A stretch of DNA of 64,000 nt from assembly GCF_026126405.1 (NCBI RefSeq), contig NZ_JAFMTQ010000009.1:1-64000 (forward strand), given 5' to 3'. Each line of letters opens with the position of its first letter. Positions within the stretch are counted from its first letter, which is position 1. The position numbers and the translations under genes are program-made. This stretch comes from Aureitalea sp. L0-47. GTDB taxonomy: Bacteria; Bacteroidota; Bacteroidia; Flavobacteriales; Flavobacteriaceae. This document shows, piece after piece, positions 47,029 through 55,013 of this stretch. A model generated the notes under the pieces. It made no database searches. It was not told the origin of the DNA and saw only the letters and a list, made by a program, of their open reading frames with translations.

Positions 47029-48309
47029 TTGAAAATTGAAGTCCTTCATAAACTGTTTCTAAAAAGCAGTGGAGTTTGTACCGATACACGGAAAATTACT
47101 AAAAACTGTATTTTCTTTGCTCTGAAAGGTGAAAATTTCAATGGAAACCAATTTGCCCAGGATGCACTCGACAAAGGTGCTATGCGAGCGGTTATCGACG
47201 ACATCTCAGTTCATAAGAATAGCGGCGAGACCATCCTACATGGAAATGCTCTGGGCCTTTTACAAAAACTTGCCACCTATCATCGGAATTATCTCCAGAT
47301 TCCAGTTATTTCACTAACCGGAAGCAATGGCAAGACCACTTCAAAAGAGCTTATAAACGCAGTACTCTCCAGAAAATTCAACACTTCGGCTACATCGGGA
47401 AACCTAAACAATCATATAGGTGTGCCGCTCACCCTTCTTTCAATGAACGAGCATACGGAGATCGGTGTTGTGGAAATGGGTGCCAACCATCAAAAGGAGA
47501 TCGAGTTCCTGAGTGAAATTGCGCAACCGGATTATGGGTACATTACCAATTTCGGAAAGGCGCACCTGGAAGGTTTCGGAGGAGTGGAAGGAGTGATCAA
47601 AGGCAAGAGTGAACTCTACAAATTCCTGGAACAAAACGAGAAATTGGCCTTTGTGAACGGTAATGATTCCAAGCAGATGGAATTAACTACCCAACTGAAG
47701 CGTTATACCTTCGGAAGCGGTGACTTTGATTGTCCTGTGCAGCTAAAAGACGCGACAGATCGGCTAAAACTGGAATATAAGGGAGTTAGCATTCAAAGCA
47801 ATCTCATCGGGCTCTATAATTTTCACAATATAGCCGCTGCAATAGCAATTGGCCAATACTTCGAAGTTCCTGCGGAAGATATGAAAACAGCTATTGAGTC
47901 TTATGTTCCGAAGAACAACAGGTCACAGATACTTCGGAAAAACGGTATTGAATTCATTATGGATGCCTACAATGCCAATCCAACAAGCATGATGGCAGCC
48001 CTTGAGAACTTCAAGCAGGCGAAAGGTGGAAATAAGATCATGATACTTGGGGATATGTTCGAGTTGGGCGAGGCGGCAGCAATGGAGCACCAAAACATTG
48101 TGGATTATCTCGAGTCGGATCCTTTTGGTCAGGCCTACTTGCTCGGGGCTAATTTCAATGGCACTAGCACTTCAGAAACACATATTCAAACTTTCGAAAC
48201 CTTTGAAGACTTTACCAAAGTATGGCCGAACCTAGATACAAAAGATGCGACAATCCTGGTAAAAGGATCGAGAGGAATGGCACTGGAGCGGGTTCTGGAG
48301 TTGATTTAA
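47029..48309 (+). CDS. murF: UDP-N-acetylmuramoyl-tripeptide-D-alanyl-D-alanine ligase (MurF)
   Basis: A 426-aa Mur ligase adding D-Ala-D-Ala to the UDP-MurNAc tripeptide. The P-loop LTGSNGKTTSKEL is near residues 97-109, with SGNLNNHIGVPLTLL, NFGKAHLEGFGG and MDAYNANPTSM later. No ATG fits; TTG at 47029 gives MKIEVLHKLF, matching the usual MurF opening, while TTG at 47020 adds three residues. The short leader comes straight from the gldJ terminator, so a promoter must overlap that terminator region. Confidence 0.92.
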   Translation: MKIEVLHKLFLKSSGVCTDTRKITKNCIFFALKGENFNGNQFAQDALDKGAMRAVIDDISVHKNSGETILHGNALGLLQKLATYHRNYLQIPVISLTGSNGKTTSKELINAVLSRKFNTSATSGNLNNHIGVPLTLLSMNEHTEIGVVEMGANHQKEIEFLSEIAQPDYGYITNFGKAHLEGFGGVEGVIKGKSELYKFLEQNEKLAFVNGNDSKQMELTTQLKRYTFGSGDFDCPVQLKDATDRLKLEYKGVSIQSNLIGLYNFHNIAAAIAIGQYFEVPAEDMKTAIESYVPKNNRSQILRKNGIEFIMDAYNANPTSMMAALENFKQAKGGNKIMILGDMFELGEAAAMEHQNIVDYLESDPFGQAYLLGANFNGTSTSETHIQTFETFEDFTKVWPNLDTKDATILVKGSRGMALERVLELI

Positions 48310-48336
48310 TTAATGTGCCTTTTTTTCAGTTTAATA

Positions 48337-48367
48337 TTTGCGTTAAATAAAAACTACCTTATATTTG
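48337..48367 (+). promoter_or_regulatory. Textbook flavobacterial promoter of tRNA-Val(TAC)
   Basis: TTTG (48337-48340), a 19-bp spacer and TATATTTG (48360-48367) match the Bacteroidota consensus at both boxes. The mature tRNA begins 17 bp later. Confidence 0.8.
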
Positions 48368-48383
48368 CATCCGCTAACTGCAA

Positions 48384-48458
48384 GGGCGCGTAGCTCAGTT
48401 GGTTCAGAGCACTTGGTTTACACCCAAGGGGTCAGGGGTTCGAATCCCTTCGCGCCCA
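48384..48458 (+). tRNA. tRNA-Val (anticodon TAC)
   Basis: A 75-nt cloverleaf: acceptor GGGCGCG pairs with CGCGCCC, the D stem is GCTC/GAGC, the anticodon stem CTTGG/CCAAG encloses loop TTTACAC, and the T loop is TTCGAAT. CCA is not encoded. Confidence 0.95.
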
Positions 48459-48465
48459 CTACAAG

Positions 48466-48492
48466 ATCCACCTTAAATAAGGTGGATTTTTT
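48466..48492 (+). terminator. Terminator between the two valine tRNAs
   Basis: A perfect 9-bp stem ATCCACCTT/AAGGTGGAT with loop AAAT and a T6 tail. It makes each tRNA an independent unit. Confidence 0.85.
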
Positions 48493-48505
48493 GTTTAATA
48501 GATAG

Positions 48506-48513
48506 TATCTTTG
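48506..48513 (+). promoter_or_regulatory. -7 element of tRNA-Val(GAC)
   Basis: TATCTTTG is an exact TAnnTTTG match, 10 bp before the tRNA. A -33 box is not evident because the preceding terminator occupies that region. Confidence 0.6.
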
Positions 48514-48523
48514 AAAGCAATAA

Positions 48524-48598
48524 GGGTCATTAACTCAGTTGGTTCAGAGTGTTACCTTGACAGGGTAGAAGTCACTGGTTCGAATCCAGTATGACCCA
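48524..48598 (+). tRNA. tRNA-Val (anticodon GAC), insertion target of the island
   Basis: A 75-nt cloverleaf: acceptor GGGTCAT/ATGACCC, anticodon stem TTACC/GGTAG with loop TTGACAG, T loop TTCGAAT. Its 3' 12 bases plus one more (48587-48599) recur at 63218-63230, marking the integration core. The tRNA gene remains intact. Confidence 0.95.
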
Positions 48599-48599
48599 C
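48587..48599 (+). other. Left attachment core (within tRNA-Val 3' end)
   Basis: CAGTATGACCCAC, identical to 63218-63230. It includes the 3' acceptor arm of tRNA-Val(GAC), the usual site for tyrosine integrases. Confidence 0.88.
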
Positions 48600-48603
48600 G
48601 ATT

Positions 48604-48635
48604 AAAACCTGTATATATTTGATATGCAGGTTTTT
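48604..48635 (+). terminator. Island-supplied terminator behind tRNA-Val(GAC)
   Basis: AAAACCTG pairs with CAGGTTTT, and the stem continues through TATAT/ATATG inside, with a T5 tail. It replaces the terminator displaced to 63240 by integration. Confidence 0.75.
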
Positions 48636-48644
48636 ATGTTTAAA

Positions 48645-48667
48645 GAGGAAAACATTTGAGGGAAACA
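48645..48667 (+). repeat. Left integrase arm-type repeat pair
   Basis: GAGGAAAACA (48645-48654) and GAGGGAAACA (48658-48667), 13 bp apart, same orientation, about 46 bp inside the left core. They match a pair at the other end of the island. Confidence 0.6.
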
Positions 48668-48787
48668 AAATTGTTTTTATGTCTTTTATGAATCCTGAAA
48701 CTATTATTTTTTATAGCTGATAAAGTTCATTCGTTGAGGTGAAAATTGTAAATCGTATTACATTTATAGAATATTAAATATGATATT

Positions 48788-49114
48788 ATGAGTAATGACT
48801 TCAAGGAAAAGGAAATTAAAATAAAAAAAACAGATAGTCTAGAATCTTTTATAGAAGAAGTTGAAAGGATTTATAATCATTATAAAGTTATTGTTGATGA
48901 TTTTAATAATCTTAAACTTTATACGATAGAGACTAAAAGAGAAAATATCATGAAATTATCGAATAGTCTGATGGAAAAACTTAATGAAGCCATTGATGAA
49001 TTTGAGATTCATAATAAAAAAGAATTATTAAGGAACGTCAGAGAAACTCGTGATAAATATGTTAAACGATTTGACAACTACATAGAGAGTTATGAAATTA
49101 AATATCACATTTAG
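48788..49114 (+). CDS. Small charged helical protein at the island left end
   Basis: A 108-aa protein, almost entirely Lys/Glu/Asn-rich helix with heptad-like spacing (SLESFIEEVERIYNHYKVIVDDF, SLMEKLNEAIDEFEIHNKKELL), suggesting a coiled coil. No known domain is recognised. It converges with hsdR, 37 bp apart, and is the only plus-strand gene in the left half of the island. It could be an anti-restriction or regulatory cargo protein, but nothing shows this. Confidence 0.55.
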   Translation: MSNDFKEKEIKIKKTDSLESFIEEVERIYNHYKVIVDDFNNLKLYTIETKRENIMKLSNSLMEKLNEAIDEFEIHNKKELLRNVRETRDKYVKRFDNYIESYEIKYHI

Positions 49115-49151
49115 TTTCATTTAATTTTTCTTGGGATAGTTTTTTACTCAT

Positions 49152-52100
49152 TTAAAGATTTGGACTATTCCTATTATACTCCCTATACAACCCATCCAAA
49201 ATCATCGGGAAGACCTTCGTATTCATAATCTTTTTATAGAACTCCAATCGATCCCCATAATACTCACTAACCTCATCCTTCATTACCTTCTTAAAGAAGT
49301 CCTTCTTGTCGTCTTCGGTGTTATTACCTACCATAACCGAAGATAGATCATCATTCTGTTTCATACGTTGGGTCACGTTTTCCAAGTCTAACTTATCTTC
49401 TTCAGAAAGTTCAATTCCGTAGACTTCATTTATCCTTTCAATAATATGGGAAAGAAGATCATATTCGGGTTCGTTGACTCCTCCTGATCCATCCTCTCCC
49501 ATGGGATAAACCTCTCCTTGTATGTCCTCTAATGAGAGTTTAGACTCACCCATCATCTGAATCCTCAATGAATCCAGATCAACCGAATCTGAAAGGTCTA
49601 TTCTTTCCGATTCTCCCTTGGGTAGTTTCTTGTTTACATATCTCAAAAAAACATATAATTTTTCCCATTGAACCTCTGTGAAGGTGATAATCTGAGAGAT
49701 ATACGAATACAATCGGATGAAGGATTGAATTTTTGATTTGAACTCTGTCCGCTGATCGTCTGTCTCCAATTCCTTCCAACTTTCAACTACCTCATCAATG
49801 ATTGGATGTAGTTTTTCATCGGTCTCAGTTTCTTTATAAAACTCTTTACAGAACCGATCCACCTGATCATCGGTAAAAAGGTTGAATGATTCTATTTGAT
49901 ATTGTAGGTCATATAACTTATCGGGTTCGGTTTCTCCTGTTAGTGTGGTTGAGGTATAGAATGGTTGGAAGGAATTAACAATGTCCTCGGTATCATTCAC
50001 AAAATCCAACACAAAAGTATCTGTCTTACCCGATTTGGTTCGGTTAAGTCGTGATAGGGTCTGAACACATTGAACGCCACTCAATTTCTTATCTACAAAC
50101 ATTGTATGAATCAGGGGTTCATCAAATCCTGTTTGGAATTTATTGGAGACTATTAATACTCTGAACCTCGGATCTTTCAATCCACTTGGGATGTCCGATC
50201 CTTCCATTCCGTTTTCAGAATTTAAAGATCCCTCTGTATAGTCTTGTCCGTGAAGTGAAACAGATCCACTAAACGCCACTAAACAGGAATAACTAAGACC
50301 TCTTTCTTTCATTTGTCTTACCATTTCCTGGAAAAACAGAACACAATGTTTCCTTGATCGAACAACCACCATCCCTCGGGCTTGTCCATTGATCTTCTTT
50401 GAAGTACGAGATACAAACTGATTAAGAATAATGGAGACCTTTTGTTTGATCACCTCATCGTGGGAATCGACATAATCCACCAATAATTTCATCACCTTAC
50501 TTTCGGGAAGTTCTTGATCTTCATCTCCTGATTGATGGACTTTGAAATATCTTTTGTAGGTGGTATAGTGTTCTAAAACATCCAAGGTAAATCCTTCCTT
50601 GATGGATTGTTTCATTGAATAAGAATGAAAGGGAACGAAATTTCCATCTTCATTTTTTCTTCCGAATAGTTCGAGGGTTTTATTTTTTGGGGTTCCCGTA
50701 AATCCGAAAAAGGAAATATGTTCTTGTTTTCCACGTGACTCTATTTCTCTTCGGATCATTTCTTCATAATCAATTTCACCATCATCATCCTCAATGATTT
50801 CGGTTGAAAGGGATTTTTTTAAATGTTTGGAAGTTTCACCCGATTGCGAGGAATGAACCTCATCGATCACTACCCCGAAAGTCTGTCCTTTCAATTTTGA
50901 AATGGTTTCCGAGATGAAAGGGAACTTTTGAATGGTGGTAACAATAATATCCTTTCCCTTTTCTAAGTATTCTTGTAGTTGTTTTGAGTTGATGTCAATT
51001 GGATTGACCACCCCACTGGTCTGTTCCAATTGTTTTAAAGTGTTTTGTAGTTGTCTATCCAACACTTTTCGATCGGTAATGACCAATATGGTGTCAAACA
51101 TTCGATTGGTATCTCCTTTTGTTCTGTATAGGGAAGTTAAGGTATGAGATAACCAACCAATGGAATAGGATTTCCCTGATCCCGTAGTATGTTGGATGAG
51201 GTAATTGTGTCCAACACCCTCTTCCTTGATCTTGGATCTCAATTTTCTGATCACGTCCAATTGATGGTATCTCGGAAAGATCAGCACCTCACTTTTCTCT
51301 TCGATTACTTTATTGTGTTTTGAACTCCATACTTTATCGGTTTCTATGGAGACCAAGACAAAGTTTTCGATAATGTCCAAAAGGGAGTCGGGTTGGAGAA
51401 TGTCATTCCATAAATACTCCGATCGGTAATCATCTTTAACAGAAGGATTTTCAATTCCTTTGTTATAAGGTAAAAATCTCGTTTTTAATCCACTCAAACG
51501 GGTTGTCATAGATACTTTATCATTATCTACGCAAAAGTGTACCAGACATCGTTTAAATTGTAATAGGGGTTCTCCTAATGGGTTTCTGTCTTCTTTATAT
51601 TGTTTTTCGGAATTATAGATGTTCTGACCTGTGAGTTGGTTTTTGAGTTCCATAGTGATGATGGGTATACCATTGAGGAATAAAACCATATCAATAGACT
51701 TCTCATTCTTGATGGAATAATGGAGTTGTCGAACCGCTACAAACCTGTTTTTAGAGTATAACTCCATATGTTCAGGGTTCATTCCACTTTTGGGTTGGAA
51801 ATACACCAAATCGAAGGAACAACCTCGTGTATTAATTCCCTTTCTTAGAACATCTACGATTCCTCGTTTTGAAATACCATCATTTAATACTTTGACTAAT
51901 TGTTTGTCTGTTGAGGTATCAAATTGAGAGTGTAGTTTTTGGTATTCTTTTTCTTGGGTCTCTTTGATAAAACCGATGAGGTCTTCCTCTATGACACAAT
52001 TTACCCGATCGTATTCGGGGTATAGACGGGACTTATAATCGTGTTTTAATAACGATTTCTCGATGTGTGATTCAAATCTTCCTTCGTTGGGTGAGTTCAT
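49152..52100 (-). CDS. hsdR: Type I restriction enzyme R subunit
   Basis: A 982-aa HsdR, the DNA-translocating nuclease subunit. The N-terminal PD-(D/E)XK nuclease has Asp137 (SIDMVLF) and ELK at 151-153. SF2 helicase motifs follow: Walker A TTGSGKS near 305-312, DEVH at 413-416, GFTGTPKNK near 460, and the later SNKFQTGFDEP and QTLSRLNR blocks. The start overlaps the hsdS stop by 4 bp (ATGA). With hsdM and hsdS intact, the system looks complete: R2M2S would cut unmodified foreign DNA at a distance from its site. Confidence 0.95.
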   Translation of the reverse strand: MNSPNEGRFESHIEKSLLKHDYKSRLYPEYDRVNCVIEEDLIGFIKETQEKEYQKLHSQFDTSTDKQLVKVLNDGISKRGIVDVLRKGINTRGCSFDLVYFQPKSGMNPEHMELYSKNRFVAVRQLHYSIKNEKSIDMVLFLNGIPIITMELKNQLTGQNIYNSEKQYKEDRNPLGEPLLQFKRCLVHFCVDNDKVSMTTRLSGLKTRFLPYNKGIENPSVKDDYRSEYLWNDILQPDSLLDIIENFVLVSIETDKVWSSKHNKVIEEKSEVLIFPRYHQLDVIRKLRSKIKEEGVGHNYLIQHTTGSGKSYSIGWLSHTLTSLYRTKGDTNRMFDTILVITDRKVLDRQLQNTLKQLEQTSGVVNPIDINSKQLQEYLEKGKDIIVTTIQKFPFISETISKLKGQTFGVVIDEVHSSQSGETSKHLKKSLSTEIIEDDDGEIDYEEMIRREIESRGKQEHISFFGFTGTPKNKTLELFGRKNEDGNFVPFHSYSMKQSIKEGFTLDVLEHYTTYKRYFKVHQSGDEDQELPESKVMKLLVDYVDSHDEVIKQKVSIILNQFVSRTSKKINGQARGMVVVRSRKHCVLFFQEMVRQMKERGLSYSCLVAFSGSVSLHGQDYTEGSLNSENGMEGSDIPSGLKDPRFRVLIVSNKFQTGFDEPLIHTMFVDKKLSGVQCVQTLSRLNRTKSGKTDTFVLDFVNDTEDIVNSFQPFYTSTTLTGETEPDKLYDLQYQIESFNLFTDDQVDRFCKEFYKETETDEKLHPIIDEVVESWKELETDDQRTEFKSKIQSFIRLYSYISQIITFTEVQWEKLYVFLRYVNKKLPKGESERIDLSDSVDLDSLRIQMMGESKLSLEDIQGEVYPMGEDGSGGVNEPEYDLLSHIIERINEVYGIELSEEDKLDLENVTQRMKQNDDLSSVMVGNNTEDDKKDFFKKVMKDEVSEYYGDRLEFYKKIMNTKVFPMILDGLYREYNRNSPNL

Positions 52101-53491
52101 ACCAATTCATTTTTAGGGGTAAATGAATGGTCTCCTTGACTGACTCTAATTTTTCCTGTCACAACCTCTGAAATTAATGATTGACGATACTCTTTGAGAA
52201 GTTCAATTTTGTTTTGTTCTAACCCAATTAGTTCATCAATTTCGTTGGTTTGTTCACCAATATATTCAAGGATGATTTTTTGTTCGGAAATTGGGGGAAC
52301 AGGAAATCTAATATCTTTTAATGTCACTCCATAAATTACTTCTATGGTTGTTGAGTTACTAGTATTACGAATATCCTCTAAAAAAAATGATGATTCATTT
52401 ACATAAGTATAGAAATATTGTTTTAACATCATGTGTTCATTCAACCTAATTCTTATCAAGCAAGGATGTAATACACAATCTCCAAGACCATCAGGAACTA
52501 TTGAGACCTTACCAAAAGTTGTTCTGTTTTTTGAACCAAAAGATCCCCTTGTTCCCATTATTATGTCACCTCCCTTCACTTCAAACACACGTAATTCCTG
52601 AAATTTTTCGTTAGAGATGTATTCCTCCCCAATTTCATAATCCTCTTCAATTAATGTTTTTTGATTCATTACTTTGACTCCACTTTCCGTGTAATCTTTG
52701 GTGTTAAGTTGAGTTCCGAACGGACCTGTTTGTATTCCGTTATTGTTTATAGAGAAATACTTGGCGGGGATGTACTCCCAATGACTCGGAACCTTCCCAA
52801 TCCACTCCACTCCCGAATCTTTCATTTCCACATTGGGGTCAAGACCTTTGGTCACCACATGGTTGATAAGTGAAGTTCTTTTCTCCTTTAAGAGTTCTAT
52901 TTTTCGTTCCTTCTTTTGGATGAGGTTATCGATGAGGGAGGTTTTTTGATCGAGGTAGGAGGCGATTTGTTGTTGTTCAGAAAGAGAAGGCAAAACAAGT
53001 TCAAAATCCCTTAGAGTTGAAATGGACACCCCCCCAATTAATCCTGTCTTTGATAGTTCAAACTTATCTTGAAAGTTGGTACTTTGAATAAAATAAAATT
53101 GAAATTTTGTTATTTGGTCAGAATAGAAATAACATAATTTATTTACGAAACAAACATCTTGTTTCAAAAACACCATTTTTTTTCCAGCACTACCACCTTC
53201 TACACAAAGAAGAAAACCTCCCTTTTTGCCGAGCCTTAATGGATTATTTTCTAAGGGAATTCTTAGTCCATTATTATAATTAACTCTTTGAGTATTTATA
53301 TCAATATCTTTTGAAGAAACATAAGAAATGTCCTTCAAATCATCACTTTCATAATACTCCTTTTGTTTTTCATTGAGACTATTCCCCGTATAAAGGGTTG
53401 ATACATATTTAAATTTGGTCTTAACCCAATGACTTGGAATCTCCCCAATCCAATCCACTCCCGAACCCTTATATGAAGAATATTTTTTCAT
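52097..53491 (-). CDS. hsdS: Type I restriction enzyme specificity subunit
   Basis: A 464-aa HsdS with two target-recognition domains, each introduced by a GVDWIGEIPSHW or GVEWIGKVPSHW motif (near residues 10 and 227), and each followed by a conserved helical spacer (LSEQQQIASYLDQKTSLIDNL near 173; ISEQKIILEYIGEQTNEIDEL near 400). Each TRD reads half of a bipartite target; the sequence cannot be predicted by eye. Its ATG overlaps the stop of the nuclease-like gene upstream (TAATG). No second hsdS or partial TRD cassette is found, so phase-variable recombination is unlikely. Confidence 0.94.
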   Translation of the reverse strand: MKKYSSYKGSGVDWIGEIPSHWVKTKFKYVSTLYTGNSLNEKQKEYYESDDLKDISYVSSKDIDINTQRVNYNNGLRIPLENNPLRLGKKGGFLLCVEGGSAGKKMVFLKQDVCFVNKLCYFYSDQITKFQFYFIQSTNFQDKFELSKTGLIGGVSISTLRDFELVLPSLSEQQQIASYLDQKTSLIDNLIQKKERKIELLKEKRTSLINHVVTKGLDPNVEMKDSGVEWIGKVPSHWEYIPAKYFSINNNGIQTGPFGTQLNTKDYTESGVKVMNQKTLIEEDYEIGEEYISNEKFQELRVFEVKGGDIIMGTRGSFGSKNRTTFGKVSIVPDGLGDCVLHPCLIRIRLNEHMMLKQYFYTYVNESSFFLEDIRNTSNSTTIEVIYGVTLKDIRFPVPPISEQKIILEYIGEQTNEIDELIGLEQNKIELLKEYRQSLISEVVTGKIRVSQGDHSFTPKNELV

Positions 53492-54423
53492 TAATGTTGG
53501 TTTTGATAGGATTGTTTGATAAGGTTAATGGCATAATCTAAATGTTCATCCGAGTGTAACCAAATTCTATAATCCCCGTTTCCCCAATGTCCTTTTTCAC
53601 TAAGATCTTCGGTTAAATTGAGGTCATCCCTCAATTCGCCCTTTTTCATATTCACCAACACTCCAAGACCCTTGTTATAGATAATGATATCTGTAAAAAT
53701 TCTATTTTCTCTAAATCCAATGGTTTGTTTTCCAATTTTGACCTCTATACCATCACCAATCTTCATTATTCTATCTTTTAGGTCTCGGTATAATTCAACC
53801 ACCCATTCAGGTCGGTTTTTACTCTTGTAAAGATGATAGTCTTCATCATATCGAATAATCTCTTTGGAAACTCTACTGACTAAGTTGTTTTCACTTCCAT
53901 CCATTTGAGTAGTTGAGTTGATATCGACATCGGATTCAATGTTGATTTTATTCAATCCAAGTAGATTATTCTTATACCTCATCACTTCCCATAATTCAAA
54001 CGGGATATTCTTGAAATTGATGGAATTTCTTTGGTAATCGGAGAACTTGGGAGAAATAAAAATGATCTTGGATTGACTCCAATCCACCTCATCCCTTTTG
54101 ATGTTTTTATCCAGGGTTTCATTGTATTCTAAAATGAAATCTGACTTGTTGTTTAAGAGGAGGGAGAGATAGGTATATCCTTGATCAATCACCGAATAAC
54201 TTGTCCCTTTTTTATACTCGATAATCACAAAGGAATTGGTTTCCTTATCGAAACAGAGCGTGTCAAACCTGAAACTTTGAACACTTAATTCCGATTTTAC
54301 GAACTCTAATCCAAACAGGGTTTCCACATTGTTTTCAATCAATGTTTGAATGTCTTTCTCCAACTTAAAAGGGTTGGAGGAGATGGATGAAAGTTCGTTG
54401 TTATTTATTTGAAATAGTTTCAT
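53491..54423 (-). CDS. PDDEXK-type predicted nuclease with DUF5655 domain, inside the RM operon
   Basis: A 310-aa protein. The N-terminal half has a PD-(D/E)XK-like core: a helix with Glu34, Asp54 in FRFDTL and the E-x-K pair at 69-71 (IIEYKK), followed by a Q-containing helix (SVIDQGYTYLSLLL), as in NucS/DUF91-like and HsdR-like nucleases. The C-terminal about 120 residues (VVELYRDLKDRIMK to GHWGNGDYRIWL) match DUF5655, found in COG3586 proteins. It overlaps both neighbours (ATGA with the upstream gene, TAATG with hsdS), so it is made together with the RM subunits. A role as a second effector or as an accessory to restriction is inferred, not shown. Confidence 0.75.
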   Translation of the reverse strand: MKLFQINNNELSSISSNPFKLEKDIQTLIENNVETLFGLEFVKSELSVQSFRFDTLCFDKETNSFVIIEYKKGTSYSVIDQGYTYLSLLLNNKSDFILEYNETLDKNIKRDEVDWSQSKIIFISPKFSDYQRNSINFKNIPFELWEVMRYKNNLLGLNKINIESDVDINSTTQMDGSENNLVSRVSKEIIRYDEDYHLYKSKNRPEWVVELYRDLKDRIMKIGDGIEVKIGKQTIGFRENRIFTDIIIYNKGLGVLVNMKKGELRDDLNLTEDLSEKGHWGNGDYRIWLHSDEHLDYAINLIKQSYQNQH

Positions 54424-55013
54424 CGTTGTTCAATGTTTATCGGGTATTTTTTAATTCCTTTCAACATCTGTCCAAATGAAAAGAAAGACTCATCCATCTT
54501 CTTAGGAGATTCATTATACTCTTGTTTTAAATTATTAAACCAATCAAAGTATTCGTTTTTATAGAGTAAATATTTCTTTTTGGAATTGTTGGGGATCTCT
54601 TCAATTACTCCCTTTGTGATGAATTTATAGGAACGGAAGACATGTTGGTCAAATATTGGGAATTGGGAAGGGTTCATTATATGGAGCAAAAACAACCTCC
54701 AAATAGTAGAACTTTTTTGAGGTTCGAATTCAGATTCAAAAATTTCCCAGTCAAAATCCGTTTTTAAGTATTTCAGCACCTCAACCTTCTTCCAATAATT
54801 AAGGACATTCGTCATTTTCTTTTCGTAAATGACATCCCCTGTTCCATTCTTCCACTTGAATAATTCTATGAAGGAGGACTTATTGTCTAATACTTTATCA
54901 ATATGATCCCTATATCTATGTTCATTCTTAAATGAATAAACAGGTGACCACCTATTCACAAAGTCATTCAGATTTGATAATCCTGGTAATTCTATTGAAA
55001 AGGAACTATTCAT
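54420..55013 (-). CDS. Unknown protein with DNA-glycosylase-like FDQHVFRSY motif, inside the RM operon
   Basis: A 197-aa protein, mostly helical. The block IWRLFLLHIMNPSQFPIFDQHVFRSY near residues 105-130 resembles the end of the HhH-GPD (OGG-like) glycosylase core, where a conserved Asp in a P-x-D-x-H-V-x-R motif is catalytic; the hairpin GPK element ahead of it is not evident. The N-terminal part (NDFVNRWSPVYSFKNEHRYRDHI) is unrelated to anything I know. It begins 8 bp inside hsdM and overlaps the nuclease gene. It might recognise modified or damaged bases; this is inference. Confidence 0.55.
   Translation of the reverse strand: MNSSFSIELPGLSNLNDFVNRWSPVYSFKNEHRYRDHIDKVLDNKSSFIELFKWKNGTGDVIYEKKMTNVLNYWKKVEVLKYLKTDFDWEIFESEFEPQKSSTIWRLFLLHIMNPSQFPIFDQHVFRSYKFITKGVIEEIPNNSKKKYLLYKNEYFDWFNNLKQEYNESPKKMDESFFSFGQMLKGIKKYPINIEQR

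Noticed and set aside
52097-53491. Phase-variable hsdS by recombinase inversion
   Set aside because: Only one hsdS is present, with no partial TRD cassette or inverted repeats; the serine recombinase is about 4.6 kb away and looks like an element resolvase.
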